A stretch of DNA of 64,000 bases. Origin: Streptomyces sp. SLBN-118. Its GTDB lineage: Bacteria; Actinomycetota; Actinomycetes; Streptomycetales; Streptomycetaceae. The notes below the pieces were generated by a model. That model saw only the letters and a list, made by a program, of their open reading frames with translations. It made no database searches and was not told the origin of the DNA. The position numbers and the translations under genes were made by a program. Numbering within the stretch: the stretch's first letter is position 1; the number at the start of each line of letters is the position of its first letter. The stretch is from assembly GCF_006715635.1 (NCBI RefSeq), contig NZ_VFNP01000001.1:310001-374000 (forward strand), given 5' to 3'. Of this stretch, positions 6,997 through 14,723 are shown in pieces.

Positions 6997-9702
6997 ATGA
7001 CGCAGACCCACAGCCCCGCGAGCACCGCCCGGCAGGTGCACGCGCTACTGACGGACGGCAGGACAGTGCGGATACGGCCGGCGGAGCCGACCGATCACGA
7101 CGCCGTCATGGCCCTGTACGAGGGCATGTCGGCCGAGAATCTGCGGCGGCGCTTCTTCACGGTGAGCCACCTGTCCGTCGAACAGGCAGCCGGCCGGCTC
7201 ACTCGGCGCGACCGGTCCGGCTACCGCGCTCTGGTCGCGGAGAGTGACGGGCGGCTCGTCGGACTCGCCGAGTGCGAGGCCATACCGGAATCGACGACGG
7301 CCGAGATCGCACTCAGCATCGCAGACGACTGGCACCACCGGGGCCTGGGCACCTTGCTGCTGGAGCATCTTGTCGACGCCGCCCGCCAGGCGGGCATCAC
7401 CGCTTTCGCGGCGGACGCACTGGCCGAGAACCACGACATGCTGAAAGTGTTCGCCGACCTCGGCCTGCATACGACCCGCCGCTTCGACGGTCCCGAAGTG
7501 CGCTGCACGGTCCAACTCGCCGCGAATGAGGACTACCTGTCCGCGGTCGACAACCGGGCGAGCACCGCCGACGTGGCCAGCCTGAAACCACTGCTGCGGC
7601 CCCGCACGGTCGCCGTCGTCGGCGCGGGCCGAAAGGCAGGCTCGGTCGGCCGGGCCGTGCTGCGCAATCTGCGGACCGGTGGTTTCGCCGGCCGTCTGGA
7701 CGCGGTCAATCCGCATGCGGACGCGATCGAGTGGGTGAGCTGCCACCACTCTGTGGCCGAGCTGTCCTTTCCGCCCGATCTCGCCGTGCTCGCCGTCCCC
7801 GCGGACGCTGTACCGCAGGCTGCCGAGGATTGCGGAAAGCTTGGCGCGAGGGCGCTGCTGGTGGTCTCCTCCGGCCTCGACGCCCAGCAGGCGGCCGCGC
7901 TGCTCGCCACGTGCCGTGCGTACGGGATGCGGCTGGTTGGCCCGAACTGCCTCGGTCTGGCCAACACCGACCCGGATCTGCGGCTGAACGCCACCTTCGC
8001 CGCCGACCGCCCCCTGGCGGGCACGGCCGGAGTCGCCGTGCAGTCCGGAGGGGTGGGCATCGCGCTGCTCGACGGGCTGTCCCGGCTCGGCATCGGAGTG
8101 TCCACCTTCGTCTCGCTGGGCGACAAATACGACGTCAGCGGCAACGACATGCTGCAGTGGTGGGAGAGCGACGGGCGGACCGACCTCGCTGTGCTGCACC
8201 TTGAATCCTTCGGCAATCCGCGCGCGTTCTCGCGCACGGCGCGGCGGGTGGCCCGCACGATGCCGGTCCTGACCGTGGACGCCGGGCGCTCCGAGGCCGG
8301 CCGCCGGGCCGCCGCCTCCCACACCGCGGCGGCAGCCACCCGGACCATGACCCGGCAGGCCCTGTTCACCCAGGCCGGAATCATCGCGACCCGCACGATC
8401 GGTGAACTCCTCGACAGTGCAGCGCTGTTGCACTCCCAGCCGGTGCCGTCCGGCTCCTCGGTCGCCATCGTCACCAACGCGGGCGGGGCAGGCGTACTGG
8501 CCGCCGACGCATGTGCAGAGGCCGGGCTGAGGATTCCCGAGCTCGGCAGCGAGCTGGTCGCCGAGCTGCTGACCGGGCTGCCCGAGGGGGCCGCCGCCAC
8601 CAATCCCGTCGACGCCACCGCCGCCGTCAGCGAGACGCAACTGCAGGAATGCGTCGACCGGCTCGCGGCGCACGGGGCCGTGGACGCCGTGCTGGTGGTG
8701 CTGGTCCCCACCGCGGTTGCCGCGGCGACCGGCGACGTTCTCGTCCGGGCCCTGTCCCCCGGCCCGGACCGCCGTCGCTCCCGAACGGTCGCCGCGGTCC
8801 TGCCCGCCCAGGCGGCGCGGGTGGAGCTGCTGCCGACCGCGGGCGGCGGTTTTGTACCCGCCTACTCCGACGCGGCAGACGCGGCCCGCGCCCTGGCGCA
8901 CGCCGTGACGTACGCACGCTGGCGCGCCCGTCCGGAGGGCACGGTGCGCGAGCTCGCAGACGTGGACACCCCGGCGGCGAAAGGGATGGTCGACGCTTTC
9001 CTCGCCGAACATCCCGACGGGGGCTGGCTCGACCCCCGTGCGACGGCCGAACTCCTCGGCCACTACGGCATTCCGCAGATCCGCTGGGAGTGGGCCGAGG
9101 ACGAAGAGGCCGCCGTCGCCGCCGCGGCACGGCTGGCGGGACCTGACGGGCGGGTCGTGATGAAAGCTCACTGGCCGGGGCTGGTCCACAAAAGCGAACA
9201 GGGAGCCGTCCACCTCGATCTTCAGAATGCCTCGCAGGTGCGGGCTGCATACCGCGATCTGGTCACCCGTTTCGGAGACCTGATGACCGGAGTGGTCGTC
9301 CAGCCGCTCGCCGAACGCGGCATTGAACTGTTCACGGGTGTGGTCCAGGATGAAGTCTTCGGCCCGCTGGTCCTGTTCGGCCTGGGCGGTACGGCGACCG
9401 AGCTCCTGGCCGATCATGCGGCCCGGCTCGCCCCGCTGACCGACCACGACGCCCACGACCTCATTACCTCGCCGCGCTGCGCGCCGCTGCTCTTCGGCTT
9501 CCGCGGCGGAGGCGCCGTCGACCTCGAAGGACTGGAGCAGCTGCTGCTGCGGCTGTCCCGGATGGCCGGTGACCTTCCGCAGCTCGCCGAGGCCGATCTC
9601 AATCCCGTGATCGCCCGCCCGGGCGGCATCACGGCCCTTGACGTCCGCGTCCGGCTTGTCCCGCGGCAAGCCCGCAACCCGTATCTGCGCCGACTGCGCT
9701 GA
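6997..9702 (+). CDS. GNAT acetyltransferase fused to NDP-forming acyl-CoA synthetase domain (PatA type)
   Basis: At 901 residues this is a large protein-lysine acetyltransferase-like fusion. Domains in order: GNAT (about residues 20-170; acetyl-CoA loop IADDWHHRGLGTLLLEHLV), Rossmann CoA-binding (about 190-310; RTVAVVGAGRKAGSVGRAV), succinyl-CoA-ligase-like (about 320-480) and ATP-grasp (about 660-890; GRVVMKAHWPGLVHKSEQGA). His442 in ASHTAAAAT sits where ADP-forming synthetases carry the phosphohistidine. In Salmonella Pat the GNAT domain is C-terminal; the reversed order here is the one described for Streptomyces lividans PatA, which acetylates and switches off acyl-CoA synthetases. It has its own box pair and starts an operon with the CBS and flavodoxin genes. 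Whether the synthetase part is catalytic cannot be judged by eye; in Pat it is regulatory. Confidence 0.88.
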   Translation: MTQTHSPASTARQVHALLTDGRTVRIRPAEPTDHDAVMALYEGMSAENLRRRFFTVSHLSVEQAAGRLTRRDRSGYRALVAESDGRLVGLAECEAIPESTTAEIALSIADDWHHRGLGTLLLEHLVDAARQAGITAFAADALAENHDMLKVFADLGLHTTRRFDGPEVRCTVQLAANEDYLSAVDNRASTADVASLKPLLRPRTVAVVGAGRKAGSVGRAVLRNLRTGGFAGRLDAVNPHADAIEWVSCHHSVAELSFPPDLAVLAVPADAVPQAAEDCGKLGARALLVVSSGLDAQQAAALLATCRAYGMRLVGPNCLGLANTDPDLRLNATFAADRPLAGTAGVAVQSGGVGIALLDGLSRLGIGVSTFVSLGDKYDVSGNDMLQWWESDGRTDLAVLHLESFGNPRAFSRTARRVARTMPVLTVDAGRSEAGRRAAASHTAAAATRTMTRQALFTQAGIIATRTIGELLDSAALLHSQPVPSGSSVAIVTNAGGAGVLAADACAEAGLRIPELGSELVAELLTGLPEGAAATNPVDATAAVSETQLQECVDRLAAHGAVDAVLVVLVPTAVAAATGDVLVRALSPGPDRRRSRTVAAVLPAQAARVELLPTAGGGFVPAYSDAADAARALAHAVTYARWRARPEGTVRELADVDTPAAKGMVDAFLAEHPDGGWLDPRATAELLGHYGIPQIRWEWAEDEEAAVAAAARLAGPDGRVVMKAHWPGLVHKSEQGAVHLDLQNASQVRAAYRDLVTRFGDLMTGVVVQPLAERGIELFTGVVQDEVFGPLVLFGLGGTATELLADHAARLAPLTDHDAHDLITSPRCAPLLFGFRGGGAVDLEGLEQLLLRLSRMAGDLPQLAEADLNPVIARPGGITALDVRVRLVPRQARNPYLRRLR

Positions 9703-9710
9703 GAGGAGCA

Positions 9711-10448
9711 ATGGACATGAAGCACATGAAGATCGGTGCACTGATGGTCGATGACGTCGTCAAGGTCACCTACGACACTCCGTTCAAGGAAGTGGCCCAG
9801 CTGCTCGGCGAGCACCGCATCAGCGGACTGCCGGTGGTCGACGAGGACGAGAAGGTCATCGGGGTGATCTCGGAGACCGACCTGATGGCCCGGCAGGCCG
9901 AGGAACCGGCGCTGGACGAGCACGGACGGCCGCACTGGCTCAGCCGGTTGCACATCTCCAAGGCGCATGATGCGGACAAGGCCCATGCCCGTACCGCGGG
10001 AGCCTTGATGTCCGCGCCTGCCATCACCGTGAGGGCCGAGTCGACCATCGCGGAGGCCGCCAGGACCATGGCGCAGCGCCGGATCAAGCGGCTGCCCGTG
10101 GTCGATGAGGAGGACCGGCTGGTCGGCATCGTCACCCGCCGGGATCTGCTCCAGGTCTTCCTGCGGCCGGACGAGGAGATCCGCCGTGCGGTGGTGGACG
10201 AAGTGGTCGTCAACGCTCTCTGGCTCGACCCGGAAACCTTGACGGTCGACGTGAGCGAAGGCGTCGTCACGCTCAGCGGCCAGTTGGAGCGGCGCAGCGA
10301 CGTACCGATTGCGCTGCGGATGGTCAGCCAGGTGGACGGAGTCGTGGCCGTCGTCGACACGTTGACCTACCGCATGGACGACTCGCATCTGCGGCCCGAC
10401 GAGCCGGCCGTCTATGGCGTCGGCGAGGAGTGGCTGCGCAGGCACTGA
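9711..10448 (+). CDS. CBS-pair and BON domain protein
   Basis: A 245-residue cytoplasmic protein with two CBS motifs (about residues 8-60 and 97-150; each ends in a VIGVISETDLM / LVGIVTRRDLLQVF strand) and a C-terminal BON domain (about 165-235; LTVDVSEGVVTLSGQLERR). CBS pairs usually bind adenine nucleotides, so it may sense energy charge; the BON domain is usually a lipid- or partner-binding module. Start ATG at 9711 follows GAGGAGC, eight bases after the preceding stop, so it is cotranscribed with the acetyltransferase gene. A sister gene of the same architecture lies behind the hydrogenase large subunit (19295). Confidence 0.9.
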   Translation: MDMKHMKIGALMVDDVVKVTYDTPFKEVAQLLGEHRISGLPVVDEDEKVIGVISETDLMARQAEEPALDEHGRPHWLSRLHISKAHDADKAHARTAGALMSAPAITVRAESTIAEAARTMAQRRIKRLPVVDEEDRLVGIVTRRDLLQVFLRPDEEIRRAVVDEVVVNALWLDPETLTVDVSEGVVTLSGQLERRSDVPIALRMVSQVDGVVAVVDTLTYRMDDSHLRPDEPAVYGVGEEWLRRH

Positions 10449-10460
10449 GGAGGTGTCCGG

Positions 10461-10979
10461 ATGAACGCCAGAGTACTTGTCGCATACGGAACGAAGAACG
10501 GCTCGACTGCAGAGATCGCGGGCGTCATCGCCGACGCACTGGAAGGGGAGGGACTGCGCTCCGAAGCCCGGCCTGCCGCGGAGGTCCGCGATGTCCCGGA
10601 GTATGACGCGGTGGTGCTCGGCGGCGCCCTGTACGCGGGCCGCTGGCACCGCGACGCCGTACGCTTCGCCCGCCGCCACGAGCACGCCCTGGCCGAGCGG
10701 CCGGTGTGGCTGTTCAGCAGCGGTCCGCTGGACGCCTCGGCGGGCGAACGCGACATCCCTCCGGTGCGGGGTGCTGCCCGCGCGGCGACCCTGCTGGACG
10801 CCCGGGAGCACGTCACTTTCGGCGGCCGGCTCGAGGAGGGAGCCCGGGGCTTCGTCGCCCGGATGATCGTCAAGCAGGGGCGAGGCGGTGATTTCCGCGA
10901 CATGGAGCGGATACGCGCCTGGGCCCGCGGCATTGCCAAGGAAATCGGAGAAGGGGCGGGGCCGGCGTCGTCGACGTGA
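10461..10979 (+). CDS. Flavodoxin-domain protein (HemG-like)
   Basis: This 172-residue protein begins VLVAYGTKNGSTAEIAGVIADAL, a flavodoxin phosphate-binding loop (T-x-N-G-S-T) for FMN. VVLGGALYAGRWHRDAVRF and WLFSSGPLD match the oxygen-independent protoporphyrinogen oxidase/flavodoxin group. It lies 12 bp behind the CBS-BON gene with an AGGAGG site in between, so it belongs to that operon. A second flavodoxin lies at 12636-13181 on the other strand. The electron partner is unknown; within a hydrogenase island an FMN carrier could link NAD(P)H or H2 to haem or stress metabolism, which is inference. Confidence 0.85.
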   Translation: MNARVLVAYGTKNGSTAEIAGVIADALEGEGLRSEARPAAEVRDVPEYDAVVLGGALYAGRWHRDAVRFARRHEHALAERPVWLFSSGPLDASAGERDIPPVRGAARAATLLDAREHVTFGGRLEEGARGFVARMIVKQGRGGDFRDMERIRAWARGIAKEIGEGAGPASST

Positions 10980-11064
10980 GGCACCCCGCAGAGTTGTCCC
11001 CGCGCGACTCCCGCGCCTGAGGGGCAGCCGGCCTGCCCCAGCACAAGCCGAAGGAGATCGCACC

Positions 11065-11130
11065 ATGACCTGTGTCCACCTGCCGTTCCGCCTCGACCTG
11101 GGCGGCGAGGAACCGGAGCCGCAACGGTGA
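11065..11130 (+). CDS. 21-residue leader peptide coupled to membrane protein
   Basis: ATG at 11065 is preceded by AAGGAG at six to eight bases. It encodes MTCVHLPFRLDLGGEEPEPQ plus one Arg, then TGA. The TGA overlaps the GTG start of the downstream membrane protein by four bases (GTGA), and the downstream GTG has no good Shine-Dalgarno site of its own, so translation of the downstream gene appears to depend on this peptide. No homologue is recognised. Confidence 0.5.
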   Translation: MTCVHLPFRLDLGGEEPEPQR

Positions 11131-11507
11131 TCACCGCACTCGTCGCCGTCTTCCTGATTGCCCACGGCCTTGTCCATCTCGCGGTATGGGCCGGACCTGC
11201 CGGCCCCGAGCGCCCCATGTCGTTCTCGCCGACGCATTCATGGATCCTTGCGGAATCCGGACTGCCGCGGTCGGCGGTCAACATCTCCGCCGTGTCCCTC
11301 GCCGCTGTTACCGCGCTGTTTTACGTCATCGCCGGCGCGGCGGCGGCCGCACACAGCGGTGGCTGGCCAGATGCCGCGATCGCCGCAGCCGTGTCCGGCC
11401 TGGTCCTCAAGGCGGTTTGGTTCAACCCCTGGCTCCTGGTGGGTGTGCTGCTGGACGCGGGGGTCCTCGCCGCCGTATGCGGCCAGTGGCCGGCCTCGCT
11501 GTACTGA
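11127..11507 (+). CDS. Small four-helix integral membrane protein, unknown function
   Basis: The 126 residues contain about four hydrophobic segments (near residues 2-20, 50-72, 80-98 and 100-118) and no obvious catalytic motif. The conserved-looking polar part is HGLVHLAVWAGPAG with His13 and His17, which could bind metal or haem, though I cannot show it. GTG start at 11127 overlaps the stop of a 21-residue upstream peptide. It lies between the flavodoxin operon and the next box pair, and is probably the last gene of the patA-CBS-flavodoxin transcript. I do not recognise the family. Confidence 0.7.
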   Translation: MITALVAVFLIAHGLVHLAVWAGPAGPERPMSFSPTHSWILAESGLPRSAVNISAVSLAAVTALFYVIAGAAAAAHSGGWPDAAIAAAVSGLVLKAVWFNPWLLVGVLLDAGVLAAVCGQWPASLY

Positions 11508-11534
11508 GCTGCGTCGCCCCTCGCTGCGCCGTGT

Positions 11535-11569
11535 GGCCCGCACGGCCAGCCACTGGGGACCTTCGGCCC
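11535..11569. promoter_or_regulatory. DevR/OsdR-type box pair upstream of Acg-like nitroreductase
   Basis: The strong site GGGACCTTCGGCCC lies at 11556-11569; a weaker GGCCCGCACGGCCA lies 21 bp upstream (11535-11548). The strong site ends 59 bp before the GTG start at 11628, matching the other units. Confidence 0.7.
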
Positions 11570-11627
11570 CAGCGGCGCCCGTGGGCAGGACCTGATGCTG
11601 GAGGCAATCCGACGAAGGGAGGCCATC

Positions 11628-12611
11628 GTGTCCGTGCCTGCTCTCGACACCACGACCGTGGCCGCACTGGTGAAGGACGCCACCACCGCACCGTCCATGC
11701 ACAACGCCCAGCCCTGGCGGTTCCGGTTCCTGCGCGACTTGGGCACCGTCGAGATGTACGCCGATCCCGAACGTGCGATGCCGCACGCCGATCCGGCAGG
11801 CCGCGCTCTCCACATAGGCTGCGGGGCCGCGCTGTTCACACTGCGAGTGGCCGCCGTGCATGCGGGCCGGGAGCCGCACATCCGGCTGCTGCCCGACCCT
11901 GATCGCCCTCAACTCCTCGCGGCGGTGGACCTGTCAGCGCCCGCAGTGCCCGGCGGCAGCCTCGCCGAGCTGTACCCCGCCATCGCCCGCCGGCACACCA
12001 GCCGCTACCCCTTCGCGGATACACCGGTCCCCACCTCAGTACGAGACGACCTGTGCGAAGCCGCACGGCTGGAGGGAGCCGAAATGTCCTTCCCGGGGCC
12101 CTGGCACGTGCAGTTCCTGCTGGACCTGGTGGAGGACGCGGAGGGGCTCGACGTGATGGACCCCGACCGTGTCGCCGAGGTGGAGCAATGGACCCGCATC
12201 GGCGCGGAGACGGCTACCGCCGACGGCGTTCCCGAGTACGCCTTCGGGCCTCGCCGACGCGGCGGCAGGGCACCCGTCCGCGACTTCGCTGGCCGGCGCC
12301 ACCCCGCCGACCTGGGCACCACGGACTTCGAGGAGAAGCCCCAGCTCGCCCTGCTGGGAACGCAGACCGACCGCCCCGCTGACTGGCTGCGCGCGGGCCA
12401 GGCACTGCAGCGAGTACTGCTCCGGGCCACCGGCCACGAGCTGGTCGCCTCCCTGACCACCCAGGCTCTCGAACGGCGTGACCTGCGCTGGGCAGCGCGC
12501 GAGCCGCTGTCGGAAATGGCGTACGTCCATCTGACGCTCCGCCTTGGCTACGGCCCCGTGGGCCCGACGAGCCCTCGCCGGCCGGTGCGGGACGTACTGG
12601 ACTTCGTATGA
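11628..12611 (+). CDS. Acg-like nitroreductase family protein
   Basis: A 327-residue member of the Acg group (Mycobacterium tuberculosis Rv2032), which has the nitroreductase fold with a lid over the FMN site and is strongly induced by DosR in hypoxia. The N-terminus AALVKDATTAPSMHNAQPWRF is the family hallmark (PSxHNxQPW), and the C-terminal half has the second nitroreductase repeat (GHELVASLTTQALERRDLR). The open frame starts at ATG 11595, but the GTG at 11628 has GAAGGGAGG seven bases upstream and aligns with the family start, so I use it. It converges on the flavodoxin gene at 12636. Acg-type proteins may sequester flavin rather than reduce nitro groups; activity is unknown. Confidence 0.88.
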   Translation: MSVPALDTTTVAALVKDATTAPSMHNAQPWRFRFLRDLGTVEMYADPERAMPHADPAGRALHIGCGAALFTLRVAAVHAGREPHIRLLPDPDRPQLLAAVDLSAPAVPGGSLAELYPAIARRHTSRYPFADTPVPTSVRDDLCEAARLEGAEMSFPGPWHVQFLLDLVEDAEGLDVMDPDRVAEVEQWTRIGAETATADGVPEYAFGPRRRGGRAPVRDFAGRRHPADLGTTDFEEKPQLALLGTQTDRPADWLRAGQALQRVLLRATGHELVASLTTQALERRDLRWAAREPLSEMAYVHLTLRLGYGPVGPTSPRRPVRDVLDFV

Positions 12612-12635
12612 CCCCCCACTCCGGGCAGCGCGTAC

Positions 12636-13181
12636 TCATTCGGTGACGAGGCCGGCGGCCCAGGCCTTGGCCCGGTCGAGTTCCCCTTCCCGCAGCGGGC
12701 CTTCAGTGTCCTCGATGATGAAACCTTCAGGTTCGGTGATCAGTTGGTAGCCATGACTGCGCAGCCTGCGCGCTATGGCGTGTGCGGCGCCGCCGGCCAG
12801 ACGGAAGTCCGCACGGGTGTCAAAGGCTGCGGCGCGGGCACCGTTGCCGGTCTTGGACAGGCCACGGAACCAATCCCGAACCCCCGGGCCCTCCGCGCCC
12901 TCCTCGGGCTCGTGCCGGGGTTTCGCCTGGTCTTTCTCGCCCTCCTTCTGCTCGGCCTGCAGCCCCATCTTCCGGCTGAGGCCTGACGTCATGCCCCGCA
13001 TATGGGTCGGCCCTCCCACGACCAGCAGGTCTGCCGCCCCGACTCGCTCCGGGGTCGCCTCGTCCACTCTCAGACACTCGATCTCGGCGTCCGGCCGGGA
13101 CTCGCGCACACCATCCGCGATCGCCGCGGCGACCTGGCTCGTATTGCCGAACAGACTCTCGTACACGATCGCGACACGCAT
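12636..13181 (-). CDS. Flavodoxin
   Basis: The 181-residue protein starts MRVAIVYESLFGNTSQVAAA, a clear flavodoxin FMN phosphate loop (SLFGNT). VVGGPTHMRGMTSGLSRKMG follows, the second FMN loop region. A charged low-complexity insert (about residues 72-95, rich in Glu, Lys and Gln) separates the halves. The ATG at 13181 lies seven bases after the stop of the 97-residue gene upstream, and the GGAGGAGATGAG site overlaps that stop, so both are one operon under the box pair at 13539-13573. It may carry electrons for the neighbouring flavoproteins or hydrogenase; the partner is not shown. Confidence 0.88.
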   Translation of the reverse strand: MRVAIVYESLFGNTSQVAAAIADGVRESRPDAEIECLRVDEATPERVGAADLLVVGGPTHMRGMTSGLSRKMGLQAEQKEGEKDQAKPRHEPEEGAEGPGVRDWFRGLSKTGNGARAAAFDTRADFRLAGGAAHAIARRLRSHGYQLITEPEGFIIEDTEGPLREGELDRAKAWAAGLVTE

Positions 13182-13187
13182 CGCGTC

Positions 13188-13481
13188 TCATCTCCTCCAG
13201 AACCTCGGGCGTCCGCGGATGCGGACCGTGTCGTCCCTGCCGCCTTCCTGACCGCCTGAAGCGTTGCGCGCAGCGACGCGCGGCGAGACGGGCGTCCGGT
13301 GAAGGCCGAAGCGCGCCGTGGACGCCGGATCGGTGCAGGCAGTGCGAGCCTCGTAGATGAGCAGAGACCGCTCCCCGGGTTCTCGCCCGAAGGCCACCCA
13401 GGGCTGGTCCTGCTCGCCGACGGTGTCACCGTTCAACAGCAGTGGCGCGGCGGCCGCGTCGATGGCCGCGTCGGCGTTCAT
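13188..13481 (-). CDS. 97-residue protein of unknown family in hypoxia regulon
   Basis: ATG at 13481 follows GGGAGG at eight bases. The palindromic box at 13539-13552 ends 58 bp upstream, the standard distance of this regulon, and the stop is coupled to the flavodoxin start; these three points make it a real gene. The protein has an Ala-rich start (MNADAAIDAAAAPLLLNGD), a central PWVAFGREPGERSLLIYEAR segment, and a basic C-terminus rich in Arg and Gly. I do not recognise a family. It has no membrane segment and no Cys pair. The C-terminal 30 residues may be disordered. Confidence 0.6.
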   Translation of the reverse strand: MNADAAIDAAAAPLLLNGDTVGEQDQPWVAFGREPGERSLLIYEARTACTDPASTARFGLHRTPVSPRVAARNASGGQEGGRDDTVRIRGRPRFWRR

Positions 13482-13538
13482 GAGGGCCTCCCAGAGCCGG
13501 TACCTCCCATGTGAAACCGGGTGGGGCTCCGGGCGCGA

Positions 13539-13573
13539 GGGCCGAATGGCCCGCGCCGCGGGTCACCCGGGCC
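13539..13573. promoter_or_regulatory. DevR/OsdR-type box pair for minus-strand unknown-flavodoxin operon
   Basis: The perfect site GGGCCGAATGGCCC lies at 13539-13552; the partner GGGTCACCCGGGCC lies at 13560-13573, centres 21 bp apart. The inner site ends 58 bp from the ATG at 13481 (minus strand). On the plus strand it is followed only by the 3' end of the next Usp gene, so it can serve only the minus-strand operon. Confidence 0.7.
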
Positions 13574-13625
13574 ACCTCTCTTCATGGCCGGTCGGCGCAG
13601 GGTCGTGGGACTCGCTCAGGTGGCC

Positions 13626-14528
13626 TCAGTCATGAGACACGATCGCCACGGGGCATCCGGCACGGTGCATGAGCGCGTGGGCGACCCGACCGGTGTGCGT
13701 TCCCATCGAGCCCGGGCGCACCCTGCGGCCCACGGCCAGCAGGCCCGCTCCCTGGGCAGCCTCAAGGAGTTGTTGGACGGGCCGGCCTTCCGCCACCAGC
13801 TCGTGGACCTCCACCGCCGGGAACTTCTTCCGCCAGGGCTCGAGTGCCGACGCGAGGGCCCTTGACGCCTCGGCGCCGGACTCCGCCCGAGCTCCGGCGT
13901 CCATGGGGCCCGGCGCGTAGCCCGAGGCGTGGGGGAAGTCCCAGGCGTGGACAGCCTGCAGGGGCGCTTGGCGCCGGGCCGCCTCGTCGAAGGCGAACTC
14001 GATGAGCTCACCGCAGGGACTCGACGGGTCGATGCCAAGGACCACAGGTCCGTGTGGCGTGAGCGTGGAGGCCCCTCCGTCGGGGCTGGGCACGTTGTCG
14101 CCCCCGGTGACCGTGCCGGTTCGTACGAGGACCACCGGCCGCCGCGCATGAGCCACGACCGCCTGGGCGACCGAGCCGACCAGGAAGCCGCCGACACCCC
14201 TGAGGCCGCGGCTGCCGAGTACCAGCACCTCGGCGGCCTCGGCCTCGGCCAGCAGCCCGGCGGGCGCGGGCCGCGCGATCACGTCCGCGCTGATGCGGAG
14301 GTGGGGATGGCGCTCGATCAGCCGGTCCGCCGCATGGCTCAGAGTGCGGCGCGCACGGTCCCGCGGGACCTGAAGCTCCGGCAGGGTCGCGTCGTCACCC
14401 GCCATGCCTTCCCAGGCGTGCACCAGGCGCAGGGGCCGCGCGCGCAGCAGGGCTTCCCCCGCCGCCCAGTCCGCGGCAGCCAGGCTCTCAGGGGATCCGT
14501 CGATTCCCACGACGACCGGTCGAAGCAT
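13626..14528 (-). CDS. Tandem universal stress protein (second copy)
   Basis: A 300-residue protein with two Usp domains: the first opens VVVGIDGSPESLAAADWAAG with LGSRGLRGVGGFLVGSVAQA, the second opens VVLGIDPSSPCGELIEFAFD with AVGRRVRPGSMGTHTGRVAH. It is a clear paralogue of the Usp protein at 2688-3599. The open frame extends far upstream, but the ATG at 14528 is preceded by GGAGGTGCGG and aligns with the paralogue. It diverges from the hydrogenase operon; the two boxes at 14624-14658 lie between them, the near one 95 bp from this start, close to the 97 bp seen for the first copy. Confidence 0.9.
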   Translation of the reverse strand: MLRPVVVGIDGSPESLAAADWAAGEALLRARPLRLVHAWEGMAGDDATLPELQVPRDRARRTLSHAADRLIERHPHLRISADVIARPAPAGLLAEAEAAEVLVLGSRGLRGVGGFLVGSVAQAVVAHARRPVVLVRTGTVTGGDNVPSPDGGASTLTPHGPVVLGIDPSSPCGELIEFAFDEAARRQAPLQAVHAWDFPHASGYAPGPMDAGARAESGAEASRALASALEPWRKKFPAVEVHELVAEGRPVQQLLEAAQGAGLLAVGRRVRPGSMGTHTGRVAHALMHRAGCPVAIVSHD

Positions 14529-14623
14529 GATCCGCACCTCCGTCCCGCTCAGCTGTGGGGGCTCGCACCTTCCATCACGTAGCGAGGCGGGGTGCGACAC
14601 ACGGTGCTGTCCTTCCCCTTTCA

Positions 14624-14658
14624 GGGCCGAACGACCCAGGCGAAGGGCCGGGCGGCCC
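14624..14658. promoter_or_regulatory. DevR/OsdR-type box pair between usp and hydrogenase operon
   Basis: Two near-perfect sites lie here: GGGCCGAACGACCC (14624-14637) and GGGCCGGGCGGCCC (14645-14658), centres exactly 21 bp apart, i.e. two helical turns. The right one ends 66 bp before the first hydrogenase gene and the left one starts 96 bp from the usp ATG. This is the clearest pair in the window. Confidence 0.75.
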
Positions 14659-14723
14659 GTAGTAGCGGTGCGGCGTCTGCCGGACGCTGAGGTTGTCAGC
14701 CTCGTCACATCCAGGGGGACGAC

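Noticed and set aside
7045..9741. An 898-residue minus-strand frame across the acetyltransferase gene
   Set aside because: Antisense shadow; the plus strand has all family motifs.
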